The notes under the pieces: model-generated
The model's database searches: none
Told to the model about the DNA's origin: nothing
The model's input: the letters and a program-made list of their open reading frames with translations, nothing else
Translations under genes and position numbers: made by a program
In this document: one piece after another, positions 44,320 through 52,764 of the stretch
Layout: each line of letters begins with the position of its first letter
Position numbering within the stretch: position 1 is the stretch's first letter
Source: Actinomycetes bacterium
GTDB lineage: Bacteria; Actinomycetota; Acidimicrobiia; Acidimicrobiales; RAAP-2
DNA length: 63,657 bases
Direction of reading: 5' to 3'
Assembly: GCA_021845725.1 (NCBI GenBank)
Contig: JAJZVL010000010.1
Span: 1-63,657 of the forward strand

Positions 44320-45692
44320 GCGACCTCCGCTGCCGCCTCCCCCGCCGCCTCGACGGCGGCGTCGAGCTCTGCGTCACCGTGGGTGAAGCCGCAGAACAGC
44401 ACCTCGTAGGCACCTGGTGCGACCATCACCCCGCGCCGCAAGAGCGCGTGGAAGAAGAGCGGGTAGACACCCGACGCTGCGATCGCCTGCGCCCCGCCGA
44501 AGTCGGAGGGGGCCTCGAGCGGCGAGCCCGGTGGCGGCCCGACGTAGAGGCCGGCGAGCGTCCCTGCCACCGGCACGGCCGCCGACAGCCCGCCGGCCCG
44601 TATCGCGTCGGCGAGCGCGCCGGCGAAGCGGGCGACGCGCGAGGCGAGCTCGTCGTAATCGGCGGGCGTGACCTCGTCGAGGACGGCAAGGCCGGCCGCG
44701 GTCGCCACCGGGTTCCCCGAGAGCGTCCCCGCCTGGTACACGGGGCCTGACGGCGCGAGCGCCGCCATCAGCTCACGGCGCCCGCCAAAGGCGCCGATCG
44801 GCAGCCCGCCGCCCACCACCTTCCCGAAGCACCACAGGTCGGGGGTCACCCCGGTCAGCACGCTCGCCGTTGCCGGACCGATGCGAAAGCCCGTGATCAC
44901 CTCGTCGAACACGAGCAGCGCGCCGACGGCGTCGCAGGCGCGCCGCAGGCCCTCGAGGAAGCCGGGCCGCGGAGCGACAAGGTTCATGTTGGCGGCCACG
45001 GGCTCCACGATGACGCAGGCGACCTGGTCGTCGAGCTCGGGAACGACGTTGTAAGGAACGACGAGGGTGTCGGCGACCGCGCCGGAGGGCACGCCGGCGG
45101 ACCCCGGGAGGCCGAGCGTCGCGACACCGCTCCCCCCGCCGGCGAGCAGGCTGTCGGAATGGCCGTGGTAGCACCCGTCGAACTTGACCACCCGGGAACG
45201 GCCGGTGACCCCGCGAGCGAGCCGGAGCGCGCTCATGGCGGCCTCGGTGCCCGACGAGACGAAGCGGACCTGGTCGCAGTCCGGGACGCGAGCGCAGATC
45301 GCCTCGGCGAGCAGGACCTCCCCAGGAGTGGGCATCCCGAACGAGCTCCCGAGCGACGCAGCCCGGCACACCGCTTCGACGACCACCGGGTGCGCGTGGC
45401 CGAGGAGCACCGCGCCATAGGACTGGACGAGGTCGAGGTAGCGGCGACCCTCGACGTCGAAGACCCAGGGTCCCTCGCCGTGCCCGACCGTGAAGGGCGT
45501 GCCGCCGACCGATGCGAACGAGCGCACCGGGGAGTCGACGCCGCCGGGGATCGCTCGGACGGCTCGCTCGAACCACGCCGCGTTCGTCCCGGTCGCCGGG
45601 CGCTCACCGCCACCATGGGCCGCCCCCGTCGCTGCGCCGCCCGCCGCACCCGCGGGGGGCGTGCGCCATGTGCCCGAGCCTGCGTCAGCCAC
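44304..45692 (-). CDS. hemL: Glutamate-1-semialdehyde 2,1-aminomutase
   Basis: PLP enzyme converting glutamate-1-semialdehyde to 5-aminolevulinate in the C5 pathway. Length 462 residues. Visible: GGVDSPVRSF, YLDLVQSYGAVLLGHAHP, FVSSGTEAAMSALRLARG, the PLP aspartate in LLVFDEVITGFR and the Schiff-base Lys291 in CFGKVVGGGLPIGAFGG. GTG 45692 is preceded by GAGG and overlaps the hemB stop by 8 bases. It is the last gene of rex-hemA-hemC-hemD-hemB-hemL. Confidence 0.94.
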   Translation of the reverse strand: MADAGSGTWRTPPAGAAGGAATGAAHGGGERPATGTNAAWFERAVRAIPGGVDSPVRSFASVGGTPFTVGHGEGPWVFDVEGRRYLDLVQSYGAVLLGHAHPVVVEAVCRAASLGSSFGMPTPGEVLLAEAICARVPDCDQVRFVSSGTEAAMSALRLARGVTGRSRVVKFDGCYHGHSDSLLAGGGSGVATLGLPGSAGVPSGAVADTLVVPYNVVPELDDQVACVIVEPVAANMNLVAPRPGFLEGLRRACDAVGALLVFDEVITGFRIGPATASVLTGVTPDLWCFGKVVGGGLPIGAFGGRRELMAALAPSGPVYQAGTLSGNPVATAAGLAVLDEVTPADYDELASRVARFAGALADAIRAGGLSAAVPVAGTLAGLYVGPPPGSPLEAPSDFGGAQAIAASGVYPLFFHALLRRGVMVAPGAYEVLFCGFTHGDAELDAAVEAAGEAAAEVARSLG

Positions 45693-46680
45693 CGAGCGCC
45701 TCGGCCACCTCGCCTGCGAGATAGGTGAGGACGAAATCAGCACCCGCGCGCTTGACCGCGAGGAGCTGCTCGAGAGCGACCGCCTGCGGGTCGATCCATC
45801 CATTGGCGCCGGCGGCCTTGATCATGGCGTACTCGCCGCTCACGTGGTAAGCGGCCACGGGAACGTCGACGGCGCGCCGTACCTCGGCGATCACGTCGAG
45901 GTACGTGAGCGCGGGCTTCACCATGACGATGTCCGCACCCTCTGCGACGTCGAGCGCGACCTCGGCGAGCGGCTCGCGACGGTTGGCGGGGTCCTCCTGG
46001 TACCCGCGGCGGTCGCCGCCCCCCGCGATGCACACGTCCACCGCGTCTCGGAACGGCCCGTAGAGGCCCGAGGCGAACTTCGCGGCGTAGGCGAGCACCG
46101 CCACCTGGTCGTGGCCGCCTGCGTCGAGCGCACGGCGGATCGCCGCGACCTGCCCGTCCATCATCCCACTCGGCGCGACGATGTCCGCGCCCGCCGCCGC
46201 CTGGGCCAGCGCAACGCGTGCGTACAACTCGAGCGTGGCGTCGTTGTCGACCGAACCGTCCGAGGCGAGCACGCCACAATGACCGTGGTCCGTGTACTCG
46301 TCGAGGCAGAGATCGGCGGCGAGCACCACCTCGTCGCCGAGCTCGTCGCGCAGTCTGGCCAGCGCACGCTGCACGACGCCGTCGGGGTCCCACGCCCCCG
46401 AGCCCACGGCGTCCTTGCGGGCAGGGACGCCGAAGAGGACGACCGCCGGCACACCGAGGCTCGCGAGCCGCCTGGTCTCCGCGACGGCGGAATCGACCGT
46501 GTGCTGGAAGTGACCGGGAAGCGAAGCGATGGGAAGGGGCCCGTCGGCACCCTCGCGGACGAAGAGCGGCGCGACCAGGTCGTCGACGGAGAGCCTGGTC
46601 TCCGCGACAAGGCGCCGCAGCGCCGGGGTGCGCCGCAGCCGGCGCATCCGCCGTGCTGGGAAGGCGGCACCGGGTCGCAT
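45685..46680 (-). CDS. hemB: Delta-aminolevulinic acid dehydratase (porphobilinogen synthase)
   Basis: Joins two 5-aminolevulinates into porphobilinogen. The 331 residues show the two active-site lysines, in YAAKFASG and MVKPALTYLD. The metal site reads CLDEYTDHGHCG: the first and third zinc cysteines are kept but the middle one is Asp, so it is intermediate between Zn-type (C-x-C...C) and Mg-type enzymes. The ATG at 46680 follows the hemD stop by 12 bases. Confidence 0.94.
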   Translation of the reverse strand: MRPGAAFPARRMRRLRRTPALRRLVAETRLSVDDLVAPLFVREGADGPLPIASLPGHFQHTVDSAVAETRRLASLGVPAVVLFGVPARKDAVGSGAWDPDGVVQRALARLRDELGDEVVLAADLCLDEYTDHGHCGVLASDGSVDNDATLELYARVALAQAAAGADIVAPSGMMDGQVAAIRRALDAGGHDQVAVLAYAAKFASGLYGPFRDAVDVCIAGGGDRRGYQEDPANRREPLAEVALDVAEGADIVMVKPALTYLDVIAEVRRAVDVPVAAYHVSGEYAMIKAAGANGWIDPQAVALEQLLAVKRAGADFVLTYLAGEVAEALGG

Positions 46681-46692
46681 CGGGCGCCGAGC

Positions 46693-47589
46693 CTACCGGG
46701 GCCGGAGCTCGGCGTCCCCGGGCGCATCAGGGGGCACCCCCCCAGGAACGTGCCCCGAGGCTTCGGCGGACATGCCTTCGGGCACATTCCCCAGCGCATC
46801 GGCCAGCGCATCGGCGAGCGAGACGCCCGAAGCCCCAGCGGCGATCGCCGCGACGCGGAGCCCCGCTGCCCGCGCCGCCGCCGCGGTGACCTCGCCGATG
46901 CAGGCCACGATCCCAGGCACCGGGAGCGGCCGGCCGTCGCGCGAGCGCAGCGAGACATACGCCTGCACCGCAGAGGGCGACGCGAACGCGACCGCGCTCG
47001 CGTCCTCGAGGTCCCGGGCTCGACCGGCAGGAGGCCCGGCAACGGGCACGGTCCTGTAGGCGACCACCTGCTCGACGATCCAGCCCTTCGCGCGGAGCGC
47101 CTGAGGCAGGGTCGGCCGCGCCGAGGCCGAGGCGGGGAAGAGCACCGCAGCTCCTGGCGCGCTGGCGCGGGGGAACGCCTCGGCAAGCCCCTCGGCGCTC
47201 GCGCGCTCGGGCACCAGGTCCGCCCCGAGACCCTTCGCCGCGAGCACCGCCGCGGTCCCCCGACCGACCGCCGCGAGGTGCACGCCCCGCAGCGCGCTCG
47301 GGTCGGGCACGAGGTCGAGGAGGCGTCTCGCTGCGTTCGCAGAGGTGAAGGCGACCCACTCGAAGCGAAAGAGCTGCGCCGCGGCGCGGCGCAGCGCGGC
47401 GCCGCCGTCCTCGGGATCGGCGATCTCGAGGACGGGGAACTGCACCACTGTGGCCCCCGCCGCCCGCAGCGCGTCGGCGACGTCGTCGACGTCGCCGTGG
47501 GGACGGGTCACGACGACCGTCACACCGGTGAGCCGGGCCCCGCCGCCTGGCAAGCCACTCACGCCGGCGCCCTTGAGCGACGGCTTCAC
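46693..47589 (-). CDS. hemD: Uroporphyrinogen-III synthase
   Basis: Closes and flips ring D of hydroxymethylbilane. The family is poorly conserved; VTVVVTRPHG, WVAFTSANAARRL, AAVGRGTAAVL and AVAFASPSAVQAYV match it. About 298 residues from GTG 47589, which overlaps the hemC stop as GTGA; GTG 47601 would add 4 residues. The C-terminal 35 residues are a Pro/Gly/Glu tail. Its place between hemC and hemB supports the call. Confidence 0.88.
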   Translation of the reverse strand: MKPSLKGAGVSGLPGGGARLTGVTVVVTRPHGDVDDVADALRAAGATVVQFPVLEIADPEDGGAALRRAAAQLFRFEWVAFTSANAARRLLDLVPDPSALRGVHLAAVGRGTAAVLAAKGLGADLVPERASAEGLAEAFPRASAPGAAVLFPASASARPTLPQALRAKGWIVEQVVAYRTVPVAGPPAGRARDLEDASAVAFASPSAVQAYVSLRSRDGRPLPVPGIVACIGEVTAAAARAAGLRVAAIAAGASGVSLADALADALGNVPEGMSAEASGHVPGGVPPDAPGDAELRPR

Positions 47590-48521
47590 GCCTCGGCCCA
47601 CTCAGGCAGCGAGGATGCCCCGCAGCCGTGCACGAGGTGCTGGGCAAGCGCCCTGCCGAGCGCCTGGGGGTCGTCGCCCGGGAGCGTGGCGCGAACCACG
47701 ACGCGGCCGTCGCCGGTGGCGAGCATCCCCTCCAGCTCGAGGCCGCGACCACCCCCGGGGGCGGGTCGCGCCAGCGCACCCGCAGGCAGCGTGCAGCCTG
47801 CGCCCAGAGCCTGGAGGAACGCGCGCTCCGCTTCCAGCGCGCGGTGGTCCTCGGGCATGTCGATCTGCCCCAGGAGCGCTCGGCATCGCTCGTCGCCGCT
47901 GCGGCACTCCAGTGCGATCGCGCCCTGGCCAACCTGGGGGAGGCACTGGGTCGGGGAGAGCCGCTGGGCGATGCGATCCTGCCAGCCGAGGCGATCGAGG
48001 GCGGCCGCCGCCGCGACGACGGCGACCACGGTCCCGTCCTCCACGCGCTCGAGCCTCCTGGCCATGTTGCCGCGCAGGCCGACGAAGCCGAGATCGGGAC
48101 GCAGATCGGCGAGCTGCGCTCGTCGGCGCGCCGAGCTGGTGGCGACCAGGGCTCCTGGCGCGAGCCCGTCGAGCGACGCTCCGACGAGCACGTCTCGGGG
48201 ATCGGCCCTCGGGGGCACCGCGGCGAGCACGAGCCCGTCAGGGGTCAGCGGGGGCAGGTCCTTGGCCGAGTGCACCGCGACGTCTGCCCGTCCGTCGAGC
48301 ACCGCAGCCTGTACCTCCTTCACGAAGACTCCCTGGCCGCCGATGCGCTCGAGGTCCTCGTCGAACCGGCGATCTCCCTCGGTCCGCACGACCACGGGCT
48401 CGGCGCGTACCCGGGGGTCCCGGGCTTCGAGAAGGTTCGCCACGATGCCGGCCTGCGCCAGGGCGAGCGGAGAGCCCCGCGTCGCCAGCCGGACCACGCG
48501 CGCGCCGCTCGCAGCGCTCAC
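47586..48521 (-). CDS. hemC: Porphobilinogen deaminase (hydroxymethylbilane synthase)
   Basis: Polymerises four porphobilinogens onto a dipyrromethane cofactor. The cofactor cysteine is in GAGCTLPAGA. RLATRGSPLALAQA at the N-terminus, SAKDLPP and GRGNMARRL-like GLRGNMARRLERV are typical. The 311 residues end in HGCGASSLPEWAEA. GTG 48521 overlaps the hemA stop, and the end overlaps hemD. Confidence 0.95.
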   Translation of the reverse strand: MSAASGARVVRLATRGSPLALAQAGIVANLLEARDPRVRAEPVVVRTEGDRRFDEDLERIGGQGVFVKEVQAAVLDGRADVAVHSAKDLPPLTPDGLVLAAVPPRADPRDVLVGASLDGLAPGALVATSSARRRAQLADLRPDLGFVGLRGNMARRLERVEDGTVVAVVAAAAALDRLGWQDRIAQRLSPTQCLPQVGQGAIALECRSGDERCRALLGQIDMPEDHRALEAERAFLQALGAGCTLPAGALARPAPGGGRGLELEGMLATGDGRVVVRATLPGDDPQALGRALAQHLVHGCGASSLPEWAEA

Positions 48522-49798
48522 AGGTCGAAGAGCGTGCGCAGGGCCTCGACGAGCCGCTCGCCCTTGACGGTGCCCGAGGTCTCGCGCAGCGTCACCGTGG
48601 GCTCGTGCAGCACCTTCGCGAGGACCGCCTTGGTGACGGCGTCGACCTCGTCGAGGACCTCGGGGCCGAGCCGGCCGAGGCGGCCACGGTGGCGCTGCAG
48701 CTCGCTCACCCGCAGCTCCTCGAGGCGCGTCCTCAACGCGCTCACCATCGGCGCTGCGCCCCGCTCTCGGCTCGCCGCACGGTAGCGCACCAGCTCTTCG
48801 GCCACGATGGTCCGGGCTCGCTCGGCTTCCGCTCGCCGCTCGCCGACCGCCTGTGTCACCGCGAAGCGCAGGTCGTCCATGTCGAGCAGGGTCACGCCAT
48901 CGAGCACGGCGGCCTGGGGGTCCACGTTGCGCGGCATGCCGAGATCGACCACGAGAAGACCGCCCGGGCGGGTCGAGGCGGCAGCGAGCGCGCTTGCAGT
49001 GAGGACGGGCCCTCCCGACTCCACGGCCGTGAAGACGACGTCGGACTCGGCGACCACGCTCGGGAGCTCGTCCATGCCGGCTGCGCGTGCCCCGAGCCCG
49101 GGAGCGGCGGAATCGGCGAGCTTGCGAGCACGGTCCCGGCTCCGGTTCACGACGACGACCGAGGCACTACGGCGGCCCTCGGGGAGACGAGCGAGCGCAC
49201 GGACGATGCCCGAGCCCATCGCACCGGCGCCCACCACCGTGACCGCGGCATCCGCCAGGCCTCCACTCCGACGCTCGCCGGCAAGCTCGATGGCCGCGAA
49301 CGAGAACGACGTCGTGCCCCGGGCGACGCCGGTCTCGGCGCGTGCCCGCTTCCCTGCCCGCACCGCGTGACGGAACAGCTCCTCGAGCACCGGGCCGCAC
49401 GCCCGCTCGGCGCGTGCACGCTCCCACGCGCGGCGCACCTGTCCGAGCACCTCCGTCTCGCCCACTACGGCGGACTCGAGACCGGCGGCCACGGAAAAGA
49501 GGTGGGCCGCGACGTCGTCGTCGAAACGGACCGCGGTGTGCTGCTGGAAGTCGTCGACGTCCAGCCCTGCGCGCCCGGCGAGGAGCTCGCAGACGTCGTC
49601 GACGGCATCGTGGAACCGGTCGACGACCGCGTAGACCTCGGTGCGCAGGCACGTGGACAGCACGACGGCCTCCTGGACGTTCTCCCAGGACCGCAGCGTG
49701 CCCAGCGCCTTCGCCAGGTCCGCGTCGCCGACGATCACCCGCTCGAGCAGCTCGAGGGGCGCCTGCTGATGTTCGACCCCTACAACGACGACCGACAA
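48518..49798 (-). CDS. hemA: Glutamyl-tRNA reductase (TTG start)
   Basis: Reduces glutamyl-tRNA to glutamate-1-semialdehyde, the committed step of the C5 haem pathway. With TTG 49798 as start the protein is 426 residues and the catalytic cysteine falls at Cys50 in LSTCLRTE, its standard position; most relatives have STCNR, here STCLR. GLESAVVGETEVLGQVRRA and the NADPH-binding VTVVGAGAMGSG are present. A strong AGGAGG lies 12 to 15 bases upstream, a little far. No ATG or GTG is available. 156 bases separate it from rex upstream. Confidence 0.93.
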   Translation of the reverse strand: MSVVVVGVEHQQAPLELLERVIVGDADLAKALGTLRSWENVQEAVVLSTCLRTEVYAVVDRFHDAVDDVCELLAGRAGLDVDDFQQHTAVRFDDDVAAHLFSVAAGLESAVVGETEVLGQVRRAWERARAERACGPVLEELFRHAVRAGKRARAETGVARGTTSFSFAAIELAGERRSGGLADAAVTVVGAGAMGSGIVRALARLPEGRRSASVVVVNRSRDRARKLADSAAPGLGARAAGMDELPSVVAESDVVFTAVESGGPVLTASALAAASTRPGGLLVVDLGMPRNVDPQAAVLDGVTLLDMDDLRFAVTQAVGERRAEAERARTIVAEELVRYRAASRERGAAPMVSALRTRLEELRVSELQRHRGRLGRLGPEVLDEVDAVTKAVLAKVLHEPTVTLRETSGTVKGERLVEALRTLFDL

Positions 49799-49954
49799 CG
49801 CTGAACGAGCCCTCCTCCCTGGTCCAGAGGCATCCGGTGGGCGTGGCGACGTCCTGCGAGGGCACGCTCGACGTCGCTCCTGGGCACGCCACACGCTACG
49901 ACGCCAAGACGCCGGCGCGCAGATCGCCCTGGGGCAACGGCCGTGTAGAACGCT

Positions 49955-50698
49955 CTACCCGGTCGGCGTTGCCCTGGTCGGCTCATCGCCACGCCGGAGC
50001 CGCGTGGCAGGGCGCAGACCTGGCTCGACCCCGACCGGCGGCAGGTCGGGCTCACGCCGCGCCATGAAGAAGCTCATGACCTGCAGCTCGATCGACAGAT
50101 CGACGTAGCGCACGAGGATCCCTGCAGGCACCGACAGCACTCTCGGCGCGAAGTTCAGGATCGACGCGGTGCCCGCGGAGACGAGCACGTCGGCAACCGT
50201 CTGGGCCGCGCCACCCGGCACGGTGATCACCCCGATCGCCGGCCGCTCGCCCGCGTCGAGCTCGTCGAGATGGCGCACGGCCATGCCGGCGACGCTGGTG
50301 CCGACGATGGCTGGGTCGACGTCGTAGAGGCCCGCGACCCGGAACCCGTGCGAGGAGAACCCGTCGGAGTTCGCGAGAGCCCGGCCGAGGTTCCCCATCC
50401 CTACGATGGCGATCGGCCAGTCACGGTCGGAGCCGAGCGCCCGGTCGATCTGGGCCGCCAGGAAGGCGGCGTCGTAGCCGGTGCCACGAGTGCCGAACGA
50501 CCCGAAGAGCGAGAAGTCCTTCCGGACCTTCGCGGCGTTGACACGGGCGCGCGCGGCCAGCTCCTCGGAGGACACGGTGGTCGCACCCGCGCAGAGCATC
50601 TCGGCAAGGATCCGCTGGTACAGGGGGAGCCTGACGACGGTTGCCTCGGGGATCCGCCGCGGGTGGGTCTCCCTCCCGTTCGTGGGCCGCGCGGTCAT
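49955..50698 (-). CDS. rex: Redox-sensing transcriptional repressor Rex
   Basis: Rex binds DNA when NADH is low and lets go when NADH rises. The 247 residues have the winged helix (LPLYQRILAEMLCAGATTVSSEELA, shown in part, then VNAAKVRKDFSLFGSFGTRG) and the NAD-binding fold with GMGNLGRALA. In Streptomyces rex is cotranscribed with hemACD and controls respiratory genes including nuo; the order here is the same. A weak hairpin (GTAGA/TCTAC) covers the stop codon. The C-terminal tail is Arg/Pro-rich. Confidence 0.94.
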   Translation of the reverse strand: MTARPTNGRETHPRRIPEATVVRLPLYQRILAEMLCAGATTVSSEELAARARVNAAKVRKDFSLFGSFGTRGTGYDAAFLAAQIDRALGSDRDWPIAIVGMGNLGRALANSDGFSSHGFRVAGLYDVDPAIVGTSVAGMAVRHLDELDAGERPAIGVITVPGGAAQTVADVLVSAGTASILNFAPRVLSVPAGILVRYVDLSIELQVMSFFMARREPDLPPVGVEPGLRPATRLRRGDEPTRATPTG

Positions 50699-50707
50699 CG
50701 GGCGCCG

Positions 50708-50713
50708 AGCGTA
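50708..50713 (-). promoter_or_regulatory. -10 box TACGCT of rex
   Basis: On the - strand TACGCT lies 9 bases before ATG 50698. No ribosome site is seen between them. No Rex operator (TTGTGAA-type palindrome) is visible, so autorepression is not supported by sequence. Confidence 0.35.
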
Positions 50714-50731
50714 CGGCAGGGTCCGTGCCGC

Positions 50732-50776
50732 TCACCAGATCAGCTCGGTCACGAGGTCGGTCACCAGATCAGCTCG
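50732..50776. repeat. 16-base direct repeat at the end of the SAM-hydrolase family gene
   Basis: TCACCAGATCAGCTCG occurs at 50732-50747 and 50761-50776. The right copy contains the last codons and stop of the leftward gene; the left copy lies downstream, 13 bases on. Confidence 0.9.
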
Positions 50777-51558
50777 ACGTCGCCTCCAGTCTCGAGCCCC
50801 GTCACGCCCGCAGCCGACCCTTCGCGCACGACGACGGCGAGCCGCCCGTTGGCGTCGGCGAGCACCCCGAGCTCACCGTCGTCGAGCTCGGAGAACGAGC
50901 GCACCCGCCGCGCCGCCCGCTCCTCGCCGGCGATCCTCAGCGCGAGCCTCACCGTGGCTGGTGGAGGCCCGTCGAGCTCGGGGACCCCGAGCTGCACGTT
51001 GCCGAACCTGTCGACCCAGGTGACCGGCGCCCGAAGGCGGACGCGGCCGTCCTCCTCGCGCCGGGTCGTCTCGAGCGGCGGGAGGCGCACGAGGGCGCCA
51101 GGGTCCACCTCGTCGCCCACGGACGCGGGAGCCCGGCCGCTGGCCAAGGCGGCAGCAGCCGGCGCGAACACGTCCCGTCCGTCGAAGGTCGGCGGCGCAT
51201 CCTCGGGCTTTCTGAGGGCGAGCACGGCGTCCACGCCCCCGCTCGCCTCCGCCGCGGGCACCGCGAGGCCGTTGTCCGGCGCGACGAACCACCGCCCGTC
51301 CGCAGCGCGCACCGCGATGCCGCGCCGGGCGCTGCCGACCCCGGGGTCGACGACGCCGAGCACCACGCCGGGCCCGAGGTGGGGCACCGCACGAGCGAGG
51401 GACTCGGCGCCGGCGCGCACGTCGAACGCCGGGATCCCGTGGGTGAGGTCCACCACGGCGGCGTCGGGCAAGAGCCGCAGGAGCACCGCATGGACCACAC
51501 CCACGAACTCGTCAGCAAGCCCGTAGTCCGACAGGAAGAAGACCACCGGGCGCGTCAT
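50761..51558 (-). CDS. SAM hydroxide adenosyltransferase (DUF62 family)
   Basis: Members related to fluorinase/chlorinase hydrolyse S-adenosylmethionine to adenosine and methionine with a hydroxide. The 265 residues show the family start VFFLSDYGLADEFVG, VDLTHGIPAFDVRAGA, VVDPGVGSARRG, FVAPDNG and, in the C-terminal barrel, VTWVDRFGNVQLG. The Asp in LSDYG and the His in LTHG that hold the substrate are present, so a hydrolase is more likely than a halogenase; I see no halide insertion. It ends 62 bases before the start of rex. Confidence 0.86.
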   Translation of the reverse strand: MTRPVVFFLSDYGLADEFVGVVHAVLLRLLPDAAVVDLTHGIPAFDVRAGAESLARAVPHLGPGVVLGVVDPGVGSARRGIAVRAADGRWFVAPDNGLAVPAAEASGGVDAVLALRKPEDAPPTFDGRDVFAPAAAALASGRAPASVGDEVDPGALVRLPPLETTRREEDGRVRLRAPVTWVDRFGNVQLGVPELDGPPPATVRLALRIAGEERAARRVRSFSELDDGELGVLADANGRLAVVVREGSAAGVTGLETGGDVELIW

Positions 51559-51592
51559 CGCAGCGGAGGCGTCCAGCCGCGCAACGGAGCGC

Positions 51593-51793
51593 TCAGCCGG
51601 CCTTCGTGAAGCGATCGGCGAGGTACCGGTCGAGATCCTCGCTGCGGAGCCGCAGCGACCGGCCGATCCGCACGGCCGGGAGCTCTCCGGCGTTGATCAG
51701 GCGGTAGACGGTCATGCTCGAGACGCGCAGAGCCGAGGCGACCTCCCCCACGGTCATGAAACGACTCTGAGTCCCTTCGTGAGACTGGGCCAT
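51593..51793 (-). CDS. Small excisionase-type helix-turn-helix DNA-binding protein
   Basis: A 66-residue protein that is almost wholly one MerR/Xis-type DNA-binding domain: FMTVGEVASALRVSSMTVYRLINAGELPAVRIGRSLRLRSEDLDRYL (quoted in pieces: MTVGEVASALRVSSMTVYRL, then IGRSLRL). Such proteins sit near proC in many actinobacteria and some are developmental regulators. ATG 51793 has GGAGGAG about 12 bases upstream; GTG 51817 is another possible start, adding 8 residues. No phage genes are nearby, so an excisionase role is unlikely. Confidence 0.8.
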   Translation of the reverse strand: MAQSHEGTQSRFMTVGEVASALRVSSMTVYRLINAGELPAVRIGRSLRLRSEDLDRYLADRFTKAG

Positions 51794-51868
51794 GGTGTCC
51801 GACTTCTCCTCCACCAACGACTGTAACGCCTCTCGCCAGGGCCGCGAAAGTGCGGGGTGGCGCCTCGC

Positions 51869-52675
51869 TCAGCGCGCGAGGCCCCGAGCCCGCTCGGCGG
51901 CGGCGAGCACGGCTTCGATGAAGGCGGACCGCACCCCCCTTGCCTCGAGCGCCCTGAGGCCCGCCGCGGTGGTGCCTCCCGGCGAGGTCACGTCCGCTCG
52001 CAGCAGCTCGGGACGCTGGCCGGTCTCGGTGAGCAGCGCCGCGGCACCCCTCACCGTCTCCGTGGCGAGCGTCGCGCTCAGGTCACGGGGCAGGCCTGCG
52101 AGCACGCCGGCCTCGACCAGCGACTCGACCACGAGGAACACGTAGGCGGGGCCCGAGCCCGAGAGCGCGGTCACGACGTCGAGCTGGCGCTCGGGGACGC
52201 GCACGACGGAGCCGAGAGCCCCGAGCAGTCCTTCGGCCCAGGTGAGGTCCGCGGCGCGGGCATTGCTGCCGGCGGAGACCGCGCTCACGCCTGCGCCGAC
52301 GAGAGCCGGCATGTTCGGCATGGCCCGCACGACCACCGCACCGTCGGGGAGAGCTGCCTCGAGACGCGCGGCGGGCATGCCCGCCACGACGGAGAGCACC
52401 CGTCGGATCCCCGCCGCGCCGAGGGCACGGCACGCCGACTCGGCCATGTCGGGCTTCACGGCGAGCACCGCGCCGGCATCCGGCTCGGCGAAGCCCGGTT
52501 CGGCATGCCCGGCCACGTGAAGGCCGGGGTGCGCGGCGACGAGCTCGGCACGGCGGGTTGCATCGGGCTCGACCACCGCGAGGTCACCTGCCGACCACCC
52601 ACCGCGAGCCAGGAGACCGGTCACGATCGCCCCGCCCATACGCCCTGCACCTGCGACGACAAGCGATGCGCCCAC
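51869..52675 (-). CDS. proC: Pyrroline-5-carboxylate reductase
   Basis: Last step of proline synthesis, NADPH-dependent. The 268 residues include the nucleotide motif VVAGAGRMGGAI, VRAMPNMPALVG and the signature LSGSGPAYVFLVVESLVEAG with DVTSPGGTTAAGL. GTG 52675 is chosen because a TANNNT -10 (TACGGT, 52682-52687 on the - strand) lies 6 bases upstream; the longer open frame lacks family similarity. It ends 75 bases before the small HTH gene start. Confidence 0.93.
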   Translation of the reverse strand: MGASLVVAGAGRMGGAIVTGLLARGGWSAGDLAVVEPDATRRAELVAAHPGLHVAGHAEPGFAEPDAGAVLAVKPDMAESACRALGAAGIRRVLSVVAGMPAARLEAALPDGAVVVRAMPNMPALVGAGVSAVSAGSNARAADLTWAEGLLGALGSVVRVPERQLDVVTALSGSGPAYVFLVVESLVEAGVLAGLPRDLSATLATETVRGAAALLTETGQRPELLRADVTSPGGTTAAGLRALEARGVRSAFIEAVLAAAERARGLAR

Positions 52676-52681
52676 GCCGAG

Positions 52682-52687
52682 ACCGTA
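52682..52687 (-). promoter_or_regulatory. -10 box TACGGT of proC
   Basis: Six bases before GTG 52675, with no ribosome site, the leaderless pattern. Confidence 0.45.
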
Positions 52688-52764
52688 CCGCCCCACCGGC
52701 GCCCGCCGCGCCAACACCCGGCGTCGCGTGCGGCTCGGCTCGGAGTGGCGCGTGGAAGCTCGGC

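Noticed and set aside
50761-51558. Fluorinase or chlorinase
   Set aside because: Belongs to the same superfamily, but the sequence fits the common SAM hydroxide adenosyltransferase form and shows no halide-specific insertion that I can see.
51593-51793. Phage excisionase and integrated element
   Set aside because: The HTH protein stands between housekeeping genes, with no integrase, att site or phage gene nearby.
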